Source of the DNA: Conoideocrella luteorostrata | Taxonomy: Eukaryota; Ascomycota; Sordariomycetes; Hypocreales; Clavicipitaceae | Length of the DNA stretch: 32,548 nucleotides | Reading direction: 5' to 3' | NCBI GenBank assembly: GCA_032433595.1 | Contig: JASWJB010000407.1 | Location: 1-32,548 of the forward strand | Shown here: one piece after another, positions 11,181 to 21,300 of the stretch | How positions within the stretch are numbered: the stretch's first letter is position 1 | Layout of the letters: the number at the start of each line of letters is the position of its first letter | Program-made: the position numbers and the translations under genes | The notes under the pieces: generated by a model | Database searches by the model: none | What the model was told of the DNA's origin: nothing | The model's input: only the letters and a program-made list of their open reading frames with translations

Positions 11181-11590
11181 TCGCACAGGAAAATTTTGGC
11201 TTCCACGTTACTCAACTTATTAGGGTCCTCGGGCCCCTGGATGCTGTGCAGCGGCACCGGCCGGTTGGCTGTGATTCGTGATTTCGCAAGACATTCGTGA
11301 GCTGTATTGAACGGAGCACTCCATAATAGTACAGTAGGGAATACGGAGTACGGAGTCCAGTACGGAGTAATAAGACATTAATAAAGTCTCGGGAAAGTGG
11401 AGCAGCGGTCCGAGTGTCTCCCTTTGCTCTCCTTCCTTGCCATTTCTTTCTCTCCTCTCGTGGTTGTCAGGTTGGTCAGGTTGTAAACTACGGAGTATGT
11501 TGTGTTGCGACCAAGCCTGCCCCTTCCCGCTTGGCGGCGTCTAGCTTCAGGTGCTCGAGATCAGGCACAACAGCAAACAGAGCTCCGTAA

Positions 11591-11623
11591 CTGGCTCCTA
11601 GCTGGCTCCTAGTTGGCTCCTAG
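11591..11623. repeat. Three tandem copies of an 11-mer
   Basis: CTGGCTCCTAG occurs at 11591-11601 and 11602-11612, and with one change (first C to T) at 11613-11623. It lies upstream of BEM46, probably within the promoter or leader region. Confidence 0.9.
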
Positions 11624-11693
11624 TTCCTCCGTGCTCGATAGTCAACTACCTACCCAGGCAGCCAGGCAGTGAGTGAGAGCACGCACCCATCAC

Positions 11694-11765
11694 AGCCACC
11701 AACCAAAGCCCAACCAGCAGCGCCCAACCAGAGCCCAACCAGCAGAGCTGAACCAGAACTCAACC
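11694..11765. repeat. Degenerate CCAACCAG-type repeat
   Basis: Imperfect copies of CCCAACCAGAGC / CCCAACCAGCAG run through this stretch, drifting to GAACCAGAACTCAACC at the end. It is C/A-rich on the plus strand and lies upstream of BEM46. It could be part of an unstructured 5' leader or a binding-site array. Confidence 0.65.
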
Positions 11766-12396
11766 GGAGCTCCACCTCGTTTCCCCATGGTCCGTTAGCA
11801 GTTGCCTGTTGTGTACGCAGTAGTGGCTGTTTACTGTTGACTGTTTACTCCGTATTGATGACTGTTTCCCACAGACGGACACATTCGTCCAATTTCCCGC
11901 CGAGGTACGGAGCAGCTGGCTTGCTTCTCCCCATGCTTTCACGTAGCTGCGCACACACTCTTGGAGTTGTCCCTTCTTGTGCAATACTCCTCAGCACCCG
12001 TCTCCTGATACAACTTTGTGTCCTTACATCGTCAGATATGCTGCCTCTCCAATGAGCCTTACCTCGTGTCCTGAACTAGGCAGCAGGCACGGTTAGGCAT
12101 TCGCGACGGACCACCCGTTGGTACCTTATCATTCTGCTCTCAATTGGCACCTATTGTATCCAGTTGGCTGCGCAAACAGGCTGAATCCTTATCGAGTGGG
12201 CAATCTGCCTTTGTACTACTTCCCTCACCAGAGTCGCTTCCGCCGGTGTTTTCCTTCGCTCGGGCAAATTTACGATCACGTCGCTCAACACGACCTTTGC
12301 TGTTGATACGGAAAAGGCGAGCCCTCGGCATCTATCGAGATTGACGGCAGATCCCTCTAATCTCGACTACCTACCTACCTGCGAAGGGTGCCCTCG

Positions 12397-13857
12397 ATGT
12401 CTGATCGCTCAGAGATGTCAAGCTCCGACTCCGCTCCCGCATCTACGCTCAGTAGCTACTTGGAGCAGACTGCCTCTGCCCTTAGCTCAGCAGTCTCCTA
12501 TATGCGTCTTCCCGCACTGGCCTCGACGGTATGTGGCATTACTGCATCAACCTCTCAATATCATTTTGCCGCGCAAAGTTAAGATGCTGACTTGACCGAA
12601 AAGGGCATCGCCGCTGCCCTGACGTCTTTGTTATACTTTAAACAAAAGTACGTCATACATCGACCCGCTACTCTCCCCCCTCACCTTTTCCTATACATCC
12701 AATCAGCTTTCGCATGCTGCCGCTCGCGCGCTACCTTATATGCAAGCAGTTTTGTCAAATTGATATATGATTCTGGGACTGACGCATGTTCTGACAGAGC
12801 TTTAATATATCCATCACATATGCCCCCTAATTCGCGGACAGATGTGCCGAGACCGTCACAGTTTGGTATTAGAGACTTCGAGGAGCTTGTGATACCGACC
12901 GATGATGGCGAGAAGCTCTCAGCCTATTATATCCGAGGTCCCCGCGGTGGCAAGAACTCTGACGTGACCATGATCATGTTTCACGGAAATGCCGGAAATA
13001 TTGGCCATCGGTTGCCCATAGCAAGAATGCTCATCAACTACATCGGCTGTAACGTGTTTATGCTGGAGTATAGAGGATATGGCACATCAACTGGTGAACC
13101 CGATGAGACGGGTCTAAACCTCGACGCACAGACTGGGTTGAAATATCTGCGTGAACGCGCCGAGACCAGTGGCCACCGCCTAATCATCTATGGGCAAAGT
13201 CTTGGTGGTGCGGTTAGCATCCGACTAGTAGCTAAGAACCAAGATGCAGGTGACATTATTGGCTTGGTCCTGGAGAACACTTTTTTGTCAATGCGGAAAC
13301 TAATCCCATCCGTCATTCCACCCGCCAAATACTTGACTTTGCTTTGCCACCAAGTGTGGCCAAGTGATGCGACCTTGCCAAACGTCACCAAGGTTCCGGT
13401 TCTATTCCTCAGTGGTTTACAAGACGAAATAGTCCCGTAAGTACATACTCCCCGCAAGACGCAACTTTCCTAAAGCCCCTCCTAATAAAAAATTTAAAAA
13501 ATTGCTGGATCATGTGATGATCAAATTGCATCACCCACAAAATATGAACCGCTTGCGGTCCTGATTTGAAACCATACTTCTCGCGTCTGATAAGATCCAC
13601 TACCACTACCTCTCTTTGATAACACTATGGGGCATCGTATCAAGAACTTGGCAAGCTGACAATATCCTGCACCCTGACATAGACCTAGTCACATGCGCCA
13701 ATTATATGAACTTTGCAATGCCCCCAGCAAACGGTGGAGGCCGCTACCAGGTGGTGACCACAACTCAAGTGTCCTCGAAGAAGGTTACTTTGAGGCCATT
13801 GCCGATTTTGTAGCCGAAGTCACAAGCGAAGCATCCAGAGAGAAGACACGATTATAG
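12397..13857 (+). CDS. bem46: BEM46/ABHD13-family serine hydrolase
   Basis: Four exons: 12397-12528, 12604-12647, 12798-13436 and 13683-13857, encoding 329 aa. Junction phases agree (0, 2, 2) and the splice sites are GTATGT/AAG, GTACGT/CAG and GTAAGT/TAG. After a Ser-rich N-terminus, a hydrophobic segment spanning the first junction (about residues 38-55) fits the single membrane anchor of this family. Then come RTDVPRPSQFGIRDFEEL, MIMFHGNAGNIGHRLPIARM and FMLEYRGYGTSTG, all strongly conserved in BEM46 proteins. The catalytic triad is complete: Ser193 in GQSLGG, Asp268 in SGLQDEIVP and His298 in GGDHNSS. Fungal BEM46 proteins sit at the ER and cell periphery and are linked to polarity and hyphal growth; the substrate is unknown. 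The short second exon (44 nt) and last exon are easily missed, so an ORF-only annotation would lose the catalytic histidine. The gene converges on NFX1. Confidence 0.95.
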
Positions 13858-14878
13858 AGACGAGCAATTCAAGAGATGATGGCGCATGTGCGACGCAAGT
13901 ATTCTACATTCTCAAGACAAAACTTACATGTCATCTCTCGCAGAAGGAGGAGAGGAGGATGGTGAATCTTGTCCTTTATGATAGATACCCACACTTCATT
14001 TTTGACGATGTTGAAACATGCAGCTGCAGTTTGTACATGTACTACCAGCGTATCAGCAAACATTTTATGAGCCGATGGACATAATAAGAGATAGCAAACA
14101 GTCATAAATGTCTCTTGGGATACAGAGCCAGACAAAAGCCAGACCCATGCATGGGCAGATACCACGCCACAAGGAGACTAATGTACCGGCCCGTCTTTGC
14201 GTCATTTTTGCAGCATTACGTGCATGTGGCGAGTGGCGGTGATGTTTTTTTTGTATGTGTGTGTTTGCGACTGCTGAAAAAGTGGTTCAGCAGAGGTGCG
14301 CGTGTGTGTGTGCGAGTGTGAGTGAAAGACTGTGAAGGTGTGGTGTGGTGCTCATGTGACGCCAACTCTTGGGATTATGGTGATGGGGTCGCGTGATACT
14401 TACTGCACAGGACTTCCCCAAAAGGCGGTCTTGAGAGGGGGGGCACAGGGCGTCGGTGTATAAACGAAATGGGAGGTTAGGCGATGGAGGATTGATTATA
14501 TCTCATATGCTAAAAATGTTGCGTTACCTTGTTTTGACTTGTGACGCATCTGAAGGGCCGCTCTAACTACCGTATTTACTATGGACGCTTTTAGTTAAGT
14601 GTTTGGTCGGCTATAGCAGCTAAGCCAGAGGAATCTATGTGTCTATCCATGGTCTTTCATGAGATACGGAAGTATTTTGATTTGTATGGCATTTGTAGAG
14701 TGATGGAAAAGAAAAATACAGTACAATGCTGATCTGTGGGTGGTTGCGACGAGATCGCGCAAGCATGCATACCTACATGCTATGTATGCATTAGTTATTT
14801 GCGTCGCTCTTCTGATGGCCTCTAAACACGGCGGGGGGGGAATTATGTTCCAATACACGTTTTACAAGCGCAGTACTG
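13858..14878. other. Convergent intergenic region between BEM46 and NFX1
   Basis: About 1 kb with no recognisable coding exon. It should contain both 3' UTRs. It holds a TG-rich tract (about 14253-14325), a perfect hairpin at 14271-14293 and an 8-bp inverted repeat, ATGCATAC (14765-14772) with GTATGCAT (14784-14791). Confidence 0.55.
14271..14293. repeat. Perfect 8-bp hairpin within a TG-rich tract
   Basis: CTGCTGAA (14271-14278), a 7-nt spacer, then TTCAGCAG (14286-14293). It is flanked on both sides by TG/GT microsatellite sequence. It lies about 415 nt after the BEM46 stop codon, so it may be in or beyond its 3' UTR. Confidence 0.8.
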
Positions 14879-17800
14879 TTAACACTCAACATCCCCGTCA
14901 AGCTGCTCTGTCCAGGACTTCTCTCTCTCAATCTTCTTCTTCCTGAGCCCCAAGAGTCTCCGACCTGGTGCTCTGACAGGTTCGTCAACAGGCGATGCGG
15001 AATCCAACTTGGCAGCGGCTCGGCCGGCAACGGCGCTCCATCCCGAACCGGCGTCGGACTTGTTGAGATGATCCCTCCTGGTGATATGCGTGCCGGAATC
15101 TACGTGGCATAGATAGGCATTGCCAGCTAGATCCGCGGCTTCGACGGCTTTAGCTACGCGGGGCTTCATGTTCACGAGGGCCTGCTCCAGAGCCGCTGGG
15201 GAGAGAAAGGCGGAGTAGGATGTTGTGGCGCGGAGGAGAACCTCTTCGGACGGGAGGAAGCTGGTTTCGAAGTGTATGGATGGCTGCTGTACGGCCAGGT
15301 CGGCATGTAGCGCAGAGTTGACATCCTCGATGGTGAGGCCGAAGCGAGGACGTGTCAGGAGGAATCCATTGAAGGGATCAGTCGGCGTTGCTACTAACGG
15401 CGGGGATGACGCCCGTGATGATGCGGCAGCCTCGGCAGTAGCCTGGGCGGCTCTGATCTTGACACACTGGGCGAGTGTCTTGCCCGGCGCGGAGACAAAG
15501 CGTGTGCCCTTGAAGACTACAACGTAGCGGTAGGGCTCGATGTCCTCACTCTTGCTCTCCAGACCGTAGTCCTCTGCGAGAAGATGTAGGAACTGGCGAA
15601 AGGTGGGCGTCATGGGCTTGTACCTGAGGCGAACCTCGTTGGCGGTCCTGGCAAAGACGCGGAATTCGCGCTCTTGGGTTTCAGCCCAGGACGTATGCTC
15701 CTTGAAGAGCTTCAGGGTGGCATCCGCGTAGGGGACGTGGTCGTTCTGGTGAGAGCCTGGGTCGATGTTGAGCGCTGCCGCGAGGCGACGGTTCCGCTCA
15801 AGACGGAGGCATTCGTCGTCGCATTTCATTTCTGGCCGGGGAGGAGTGGGATTGGCGCTGCTCGCGAGGCATCGTACTTCTTGTTGGCGAACGCCGCAGG
15901 GGCAACTGACGACTGCTTTGGAAATACAGGCGGTCGATTCGTTGCAGGCTGAAATGAAATATCGTTAGCTGTGTAACTCCACCAATTGGTAAAAAAGCAG
16001 ATTAGAAATTCATATATGTATTAGCCTGGCACTTACGAGTGTGTCCGTGACAAGTGTTCTCGCACGGATGGTCACAAAACAACTTGACTTTTCCGCATGG
16101 CTGTTCACAATGCTTGTCTGATAGACTTGCATCCTCGCAGTCTCCAGGCCGATGGCACAGCTTCTTGCAGCTGTGAAGCCCGCACTTCAACTTCTTGCCG
16201 CACACCCTTCCGCAATGTGCCTCCTGGAGATGGCAGGGCTGGCTATGGAGTTTCTCCTTGCCACAGGCGCACCATTTCTCAACGAGGAACGGACACTTGG
16301 GGCAGGAGGAGACTGCGTCGGAATGACAGTTGTGCTCAACCGCAGGATGTCCACAACTCGGCTGTCGAAGACAGTTAAAGCGACAGTCCGGTGGTCTGGT
16401 ACCGCATGGTTGCGGAGGCTGGAGAACCGTTCGGCCACAGTCGCAACTGATTTCGGTGAAGATGGCTTCGGGACAGCTGGCACAGGGACCACGATGGCAC
16501 ATCTGCTGGCAGTCGTGGGCTCCGCACTTCAGCTGTCGTCCGCATGTCCTGATACAGATATGCTCTGCCTCGATTGACGTTAATTGCCCGGCCAGTTTGT
16601 GCTTTTTCCTCGCGGCTTGTCTCTCAGCAGCCTTCTTCTCGCCCGCGCAGCAGTGTTCGCCGCATTTATGACGACCGCAATTCAGGTTTGCCTGGCAAAT
16701 CCTCATACACATTGGTCGTTCTATGTGGCCCTGGTGACAGACGGACTTGGTGCTGGTCCGCCCGCATATGCAGGCAATATCGATGGTCTCGTTGCAGAAG
16801 CCGCAATCTCCGGTGTGGCATTTCGATGCGCAGAGATGACCGCAGCGCAACTTCTTGTGACACAACTTTTCGCAGTGAGGAATAACATCCTCACAAGACA
16901 CCCGTGGTTGCTGGAGCAGTTCATCAAGGGGCGTCTTGCCACAGGGGCAGTGGCTGACAGAGTCGGGTGCATAAGGGCAGTGTGCTGGCTGCTGTTCTTG
17001 AGGATGGCACGTCTCAGAGCATTTGTGAATACCGCAATCGAAGCTGCGCTGACAGAGCTGATCACACGTAAATACACCATCAAACCAACTGCTTTCGGAA
17101 TCATTGTAAGACTGCTGAGGCTCCTCGCGTTCATAACACGGCATCTGCTTCTCGACTCTGCCGCAATAGCATTTGGCGTCCACTGTTATGTCGCAATCTC
17201 CACACAGTCCGGAGTGACAGGGCTTTGAGCAAAAGTGCTCTCCGCATGGGAGCAGGTCTGCACAGATCTCTTGACAGCTCCATCCATTTTCGTAATCCGT
17301 CTCTCGGCAGAGTTTGCGTGATTCGTTCTTCCCGCAGAAGCATGACTGTGTTGGTCCCAACAGGCTGCAAGGAGGGCAAGGGCCTGCATGGCACTGAAGG
17401 GAACACGGGTGTGGACATGTAGGACGTGGCTTTGAGCATGTTTGGCCGCAAGAGTGGGGAGGTAGCGAAGATGGCGATGGATGAGGATTGATATCTTTGC
17501 CACACCAACAGCGATACGATCCAGGATCATCCGACAGCTGGGAGTTGCATCCAGGGCATCTCCAAGTGAGCTCCCTCTGAGGTTGCGTGGACTGCAAGTC
17601 TTGCTGCTTCTTTTGGTTATCGTGCCATCTTTTGACGCAGTTAAGGTGGACAACTGTCCAGCATAATGTGCACGACCAAACATGCGAAATCCGGGAAACT
17701 TCGTCTGTACATATAGCACATTCATAATTGAAGTTGCTAATATCTTCGTGGATCCTGGTTCCCAGATCTGCTGCAGTTGACTTCGGCAGCTTGATCTTTG

Positions 17801-18362
17801 GCTGCACTGATAGCTTGGCTTTTAAGTGTTTTGAAGTTTTTGAGGGTTTACTGTTGCAGCATCGTCAGATGATACGCTGCAAGTTGGAACCACTGCGGGG
17901 AACATCATACCTTCTGGGAGCGACAGGCTGACCTGGAACGAATTCCGGAGCGTCACCACTCAGTGAAGCTGTGACTGTAGATGAACCATCATCAGCGTCA
18001 ACAGACGCACTCGTCAAGTGCCCACCAAATGCCCTGTGAGCTGAGGGTCTTGGAGCATCGTGGGTCGCTCCTCCTCGGCCGGAAGGTCGTTGGCCCCGGG
18101 ATTTTCGACCTCTTCCTCTCTGTCCTGAACTCTGGTCATCAGTTATTGGCCGTGAAGGCGCTTGAGCCGGTGTTCGAGTAGCTGTCGGGCCACTTTGGGA
18201 ATGTGACCTCTCGCTTTGAGAGGGGGCAGAAGTGCCCCCAGAGCGAGAGCCATCTACTTGAGGTCGAACTCTGCCGCCACGACCTCTACGGTGGCCATGA
18301 CTTCTCCCCCCGTTTTGGCGCTGCGACTGAGTTTGAACTTGAGAAGCCTCCGCCTCGGGCAT
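14879..18362 (-). CDS. NFX1/FAP1-type zinc-finger protein with R3H domain
   Basis: Three exons on the minus strand: 17876-18362, 16037-17806 and 14879-15948, encoding 1108 aa, close to human NFX1 (1120 aa). Introns are 69 and 88 nt and both junctions are phase 1; the second join restores HGHT-P-CNESTACIS. The start is the ATG at 18362 (MPEAEASQVQTQSQRQNGGR). Domains: a disordered Arg/Gly/Ser/Gln-rich N-terminus (1-160); a RING/PHD-like C4HC3 module at about 190-270 (YECAICTDEV ... WRCPGC); about nine NF-X1 zinc fingers to about residue 760 (for example CGQTCSKPRPTCPHPCSLQC, CEKLCHKKLRCGHLCASKCH); and an R3H nucleic-acid-binding domain at about 842-914. A Lys/Arg-rich tail follows. In yeast, FAP1 binds the FKBP12 prolyl isomerase and modulates rapamycin sensitivity; animal NFX1 is a transcriptional regulator with E3 activity. 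The donor of intron 1 has a nearby alternative (GTATGATG), but only the chosen one keeps the frame. Confidence 0.93.
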
Positions 18363-21300
18363 AATTTGCGTTGGGGATACTTGGTCGCCACGTGAGCACT
18401 GCTGGTAATCCAATTTCACGGAGGAATTTGAAATTTCTTGACGTGGATATGTAGGAGATGGTTTGTGGGAGGACGGAACGCTGCCAACACGCAAATCTGC
18501 TAGGCTCTAAGACACTGTCTAATATTTTCAACAGCAGATAATAGAAAGATAATGTCATGAAGAGCAGAAAAGGTGCGTGGCCTGTCGTTTTTGATGCTTG
18601 CCTCGTCACTAAAAGGTACAAAACTTAAGTGGGGCCTTGAATTTGGAAGTCTAACGTTGCCTCCGCCCATTTGAGTGGCTCTAGGTGAATTCGGTGGGCG
18701 ATTTCGCGGACTCTGAGTGGCTGGAAGGCGTTTTCCTGGGGAGTTCTACAGTGGCAACGAGAGGCAAAGACGCTGCTGACAGAGGCTTTGGTTGGTGGAC
18801 TCCAGAAATGAGTCACCGACCAAGCACTGTGCCAGACCCAAGATTTAAATCTCGAATTGGCCAATCCGCGTTCATCGGTGGCTCAATCCTTTGCATGCGC
18901 CGCCTCGAAAAGAGTCATAATTGCAATTGAACCTTCCCTAGTCTGCACACTGGGGGCATGCGATAATTGACTTTGACTCAAAAGTAAGATGACGATAGAT
19001 TCCAGGTTTCTGTGCCAAGATGACTTGTGCGCCTGCTGTTACCGAGTACGGTAAATACTGCAGCGGTTTTGACTCCAATGTCCATACGCGTCACCTTGGT
19101 TGCTTTGAACTTAAGCTTAGATCAGCCGGGGCCATCAGATTCTGTTATTTTGCATACAAAATTTTGTCAATTGCATGTGTTTATACAGCCCGGGATGAGA
19201 GGGCCGTAGACAATTTTGAAGGTCTCCGTGGTTGACAGCACGCCTTCCCACTGTTGACAGAAGTGTCGTAACTCCGCGAATGAGGAGAAACACGAATTTT
19301 CGGAAGATGCTTCATAGGTGGCTCGTGACCCCGGGCCCATCCTAATGCAAGCTCTTAGTAACCGCTTGATATGAACCGTTCATGGCTCGAACTGATGCAG
19401 TGCTCCGTTTCTCATGTATAATAGTGGCTGAAAAGTTATGCTTAGTAACTCGTCTATACTCGCGCTCTACAAGGACAGGTTCATACCGTGTTCAACCTGA
19501 AACAAGCACAGTTAAAAGCGCAGTGCTATTCATCCTACCCTGTACTTATCGCGAAGCAAGTTGACCTATAGTCGTTTGGTTTTACAACGTCAATTGTCTT
19601 GACGCTCCTTGAACCTATCTTTATTATTGTCAACGTGAGAACGCAGGCGATCATCTGCATTGATTCAATTTTACCACGCCAAGAATTAATATCCTATTAT
19701 CCAATCCAGCATCATGTCGCTGATCAAAAGTAAAACTCGACTCTGGACTTCACACTGCGGCATAATGCGCCGAAATTCTGTCATCTTCAACCTCACAGCA
19801 TGCTTGTGATATGGAATAATTGCATCATATATGCCAGTGTCTGTGGTATAGTCAAGGAATAGAGGCATGGATATCGAATACGCGTTGTACCGTAAAAACA
19901 TGTTGCCAGGATGGCCGTTGATGGGAACTTGATACCATTTGATGGCCCCGCACACAAGAGAAGGCGCCCGGGAAGATAAGTCTTACCTCATACAGAGCCG
20001 CCGCTCTTGCCTCTTTGGAGCAGACAAAGCCTTGTGTTACGATACAAGGGCTTTCGGAGTGGCCCACCCCATAAAAGACGTCCTATGAGACGCCACATAT
20101 TTACGTGTAGTATTGTTTATCGCACTGCCACTTTTCATCCTGCATATTCTGCACTCCACGGAATAATGCGTGACGTCTGCAACATTGCCAATAGTTTTAT
20201 CAGCTCCGCCGATAAGTTTCGCTATACATACGTGGCTGATTGGTGAATGACGTTGAATTCTGCACATTTTGGTGCCGTTGCCCGTCCAATACGGTCCAAA
20301 GTCACACAACATAGGTGAAAGCAATCCATTTACGGACACATGACGTAGATCAGTGGAAATAATATGCAGTCTCAAGCCCCTTGATTGTGAAGTCAAGATT
20401 AAGAGGCGGAATTGGCCCGGTGGTAAATGTCAAGACTGAAAGTGGTCAATAGCCGAAAGCCTTCTTCAGGAATTGGAGGACAAGAGCTACCAACGTCCAT
20501 TCGTTCAATCCCATGCGCGCCTCCCATTCCGTTCACTTGCATGCCTCTAATCCAACTGACGACGCAATAGTCTGTACGGATTCAAAGGCAGCCACCTGTC
20601 AACAGGCCCACCTCTGGACGGCTGGGTGTCTCTATCCAAAACTTTTTCTTTTTTCAACGAACGCATGCCGTCGACGGTACGTCGTGCCCGATTCATTGAT
20701 GGCATGATACAGCTGGATTTTAGTTATCCTGACGCGGCCAAGCGTCTTTCGCAGTCGACGTGGTCTGACGCTACTGGCAGGGGTTGGTCGTCAAATACGA
20801 GTTGCAGGACTAGGCGCTATGCAGGGTGGATTTGGTTCGGGGCACCTGGCTCACGATGTTAAAAATTCCTTCTAGTCCCCTCTCACTGCTACGTGCCATG
20901 GCCAGTAGTCGGGTATGACAAAAATGGTTCTGGGGTTTCACAACGAATGCTCCGGACAGATGACGGATCATGGGCTGCAAACTACGAGTAGCAAAGGACC
21001 GCGAGGAAACAGGCCGGCCAAGCAATATCAAGGTTCGCTCGAACGGGATGCCACGCTAGTTGTTGAGGTCGAACCACTGATATGAATTGGCTGTGCGCCT
21101 ATCTGTCTTCCTCGGCTGAGGCTTTCATATTGGGGGCCAAGGCCGCCCAGCTTGGGCAGCCTGATTCACCTACAGGGTGCCTTTGGATGCTCGAGAGCAG
21201 CCTCTATGATAGTACCTGTACACCTTGACAACATTAGCTTGCACACGGCGCGCTGACCTGGAACGACGGCGTGCCGGGACACCAGACTCTTCTCTCATAT

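Larger units (their letters stand above)
5727..11854. repeat. Dispersed 9-mer TACGGAGTA, dense cluster
   Basis: Exact copies (either strand) read by eye at 5727, 5962, 6874, 8153, 8160, 9633, 10131, 10549, 10984, 11342, 11361, 11489 and 11846; three more lie outside at 745, 21303 and 23261. One-base variants occur at 6001 and 10304 (TACGGAGTG) and at 7479, 11906 and 21835 (TACGGAGCA). Some copies are in tandem (8153-8168; 11342-11356). Many extend to TACGGAGTAC. None of the exact copies falls in an exon called here. Confidence 0.85.
5507..12396. other. Gene desert of 6.9 kb between two divergent genes
   Basis: No exon in either direction could be tied to a known family, and no chain of frames shows consistent splice phases. 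The longest open frame (7224-7745, 173 codons, plus) has no recognisable domain. Base composition is close to balanced, so this does not look like RIP-mutated transposon DNA. It holds 13 of the 16 exact copies of the dispersed 9-mer TACGGAGTA, an 18-T run, a foldback hairpin at 6843-6889, the structured cluster at 11092-11180, and tandem repeats near 11.6-11.8 kb. Pyrimidine-rich sequence from about 11420 suggests that the BEM46 promoter and leader occupy roughly the last kilobase. Long non-coding RNAs or distal regulatory elements are possible but are not shown by sequence alone. Confidence 0.55.

Noticed and set aside
16584..17228. 214-codon open frame on the plus strand
   Set aside because: Antisense to the NFX1 zinc-finger exon; no family match.
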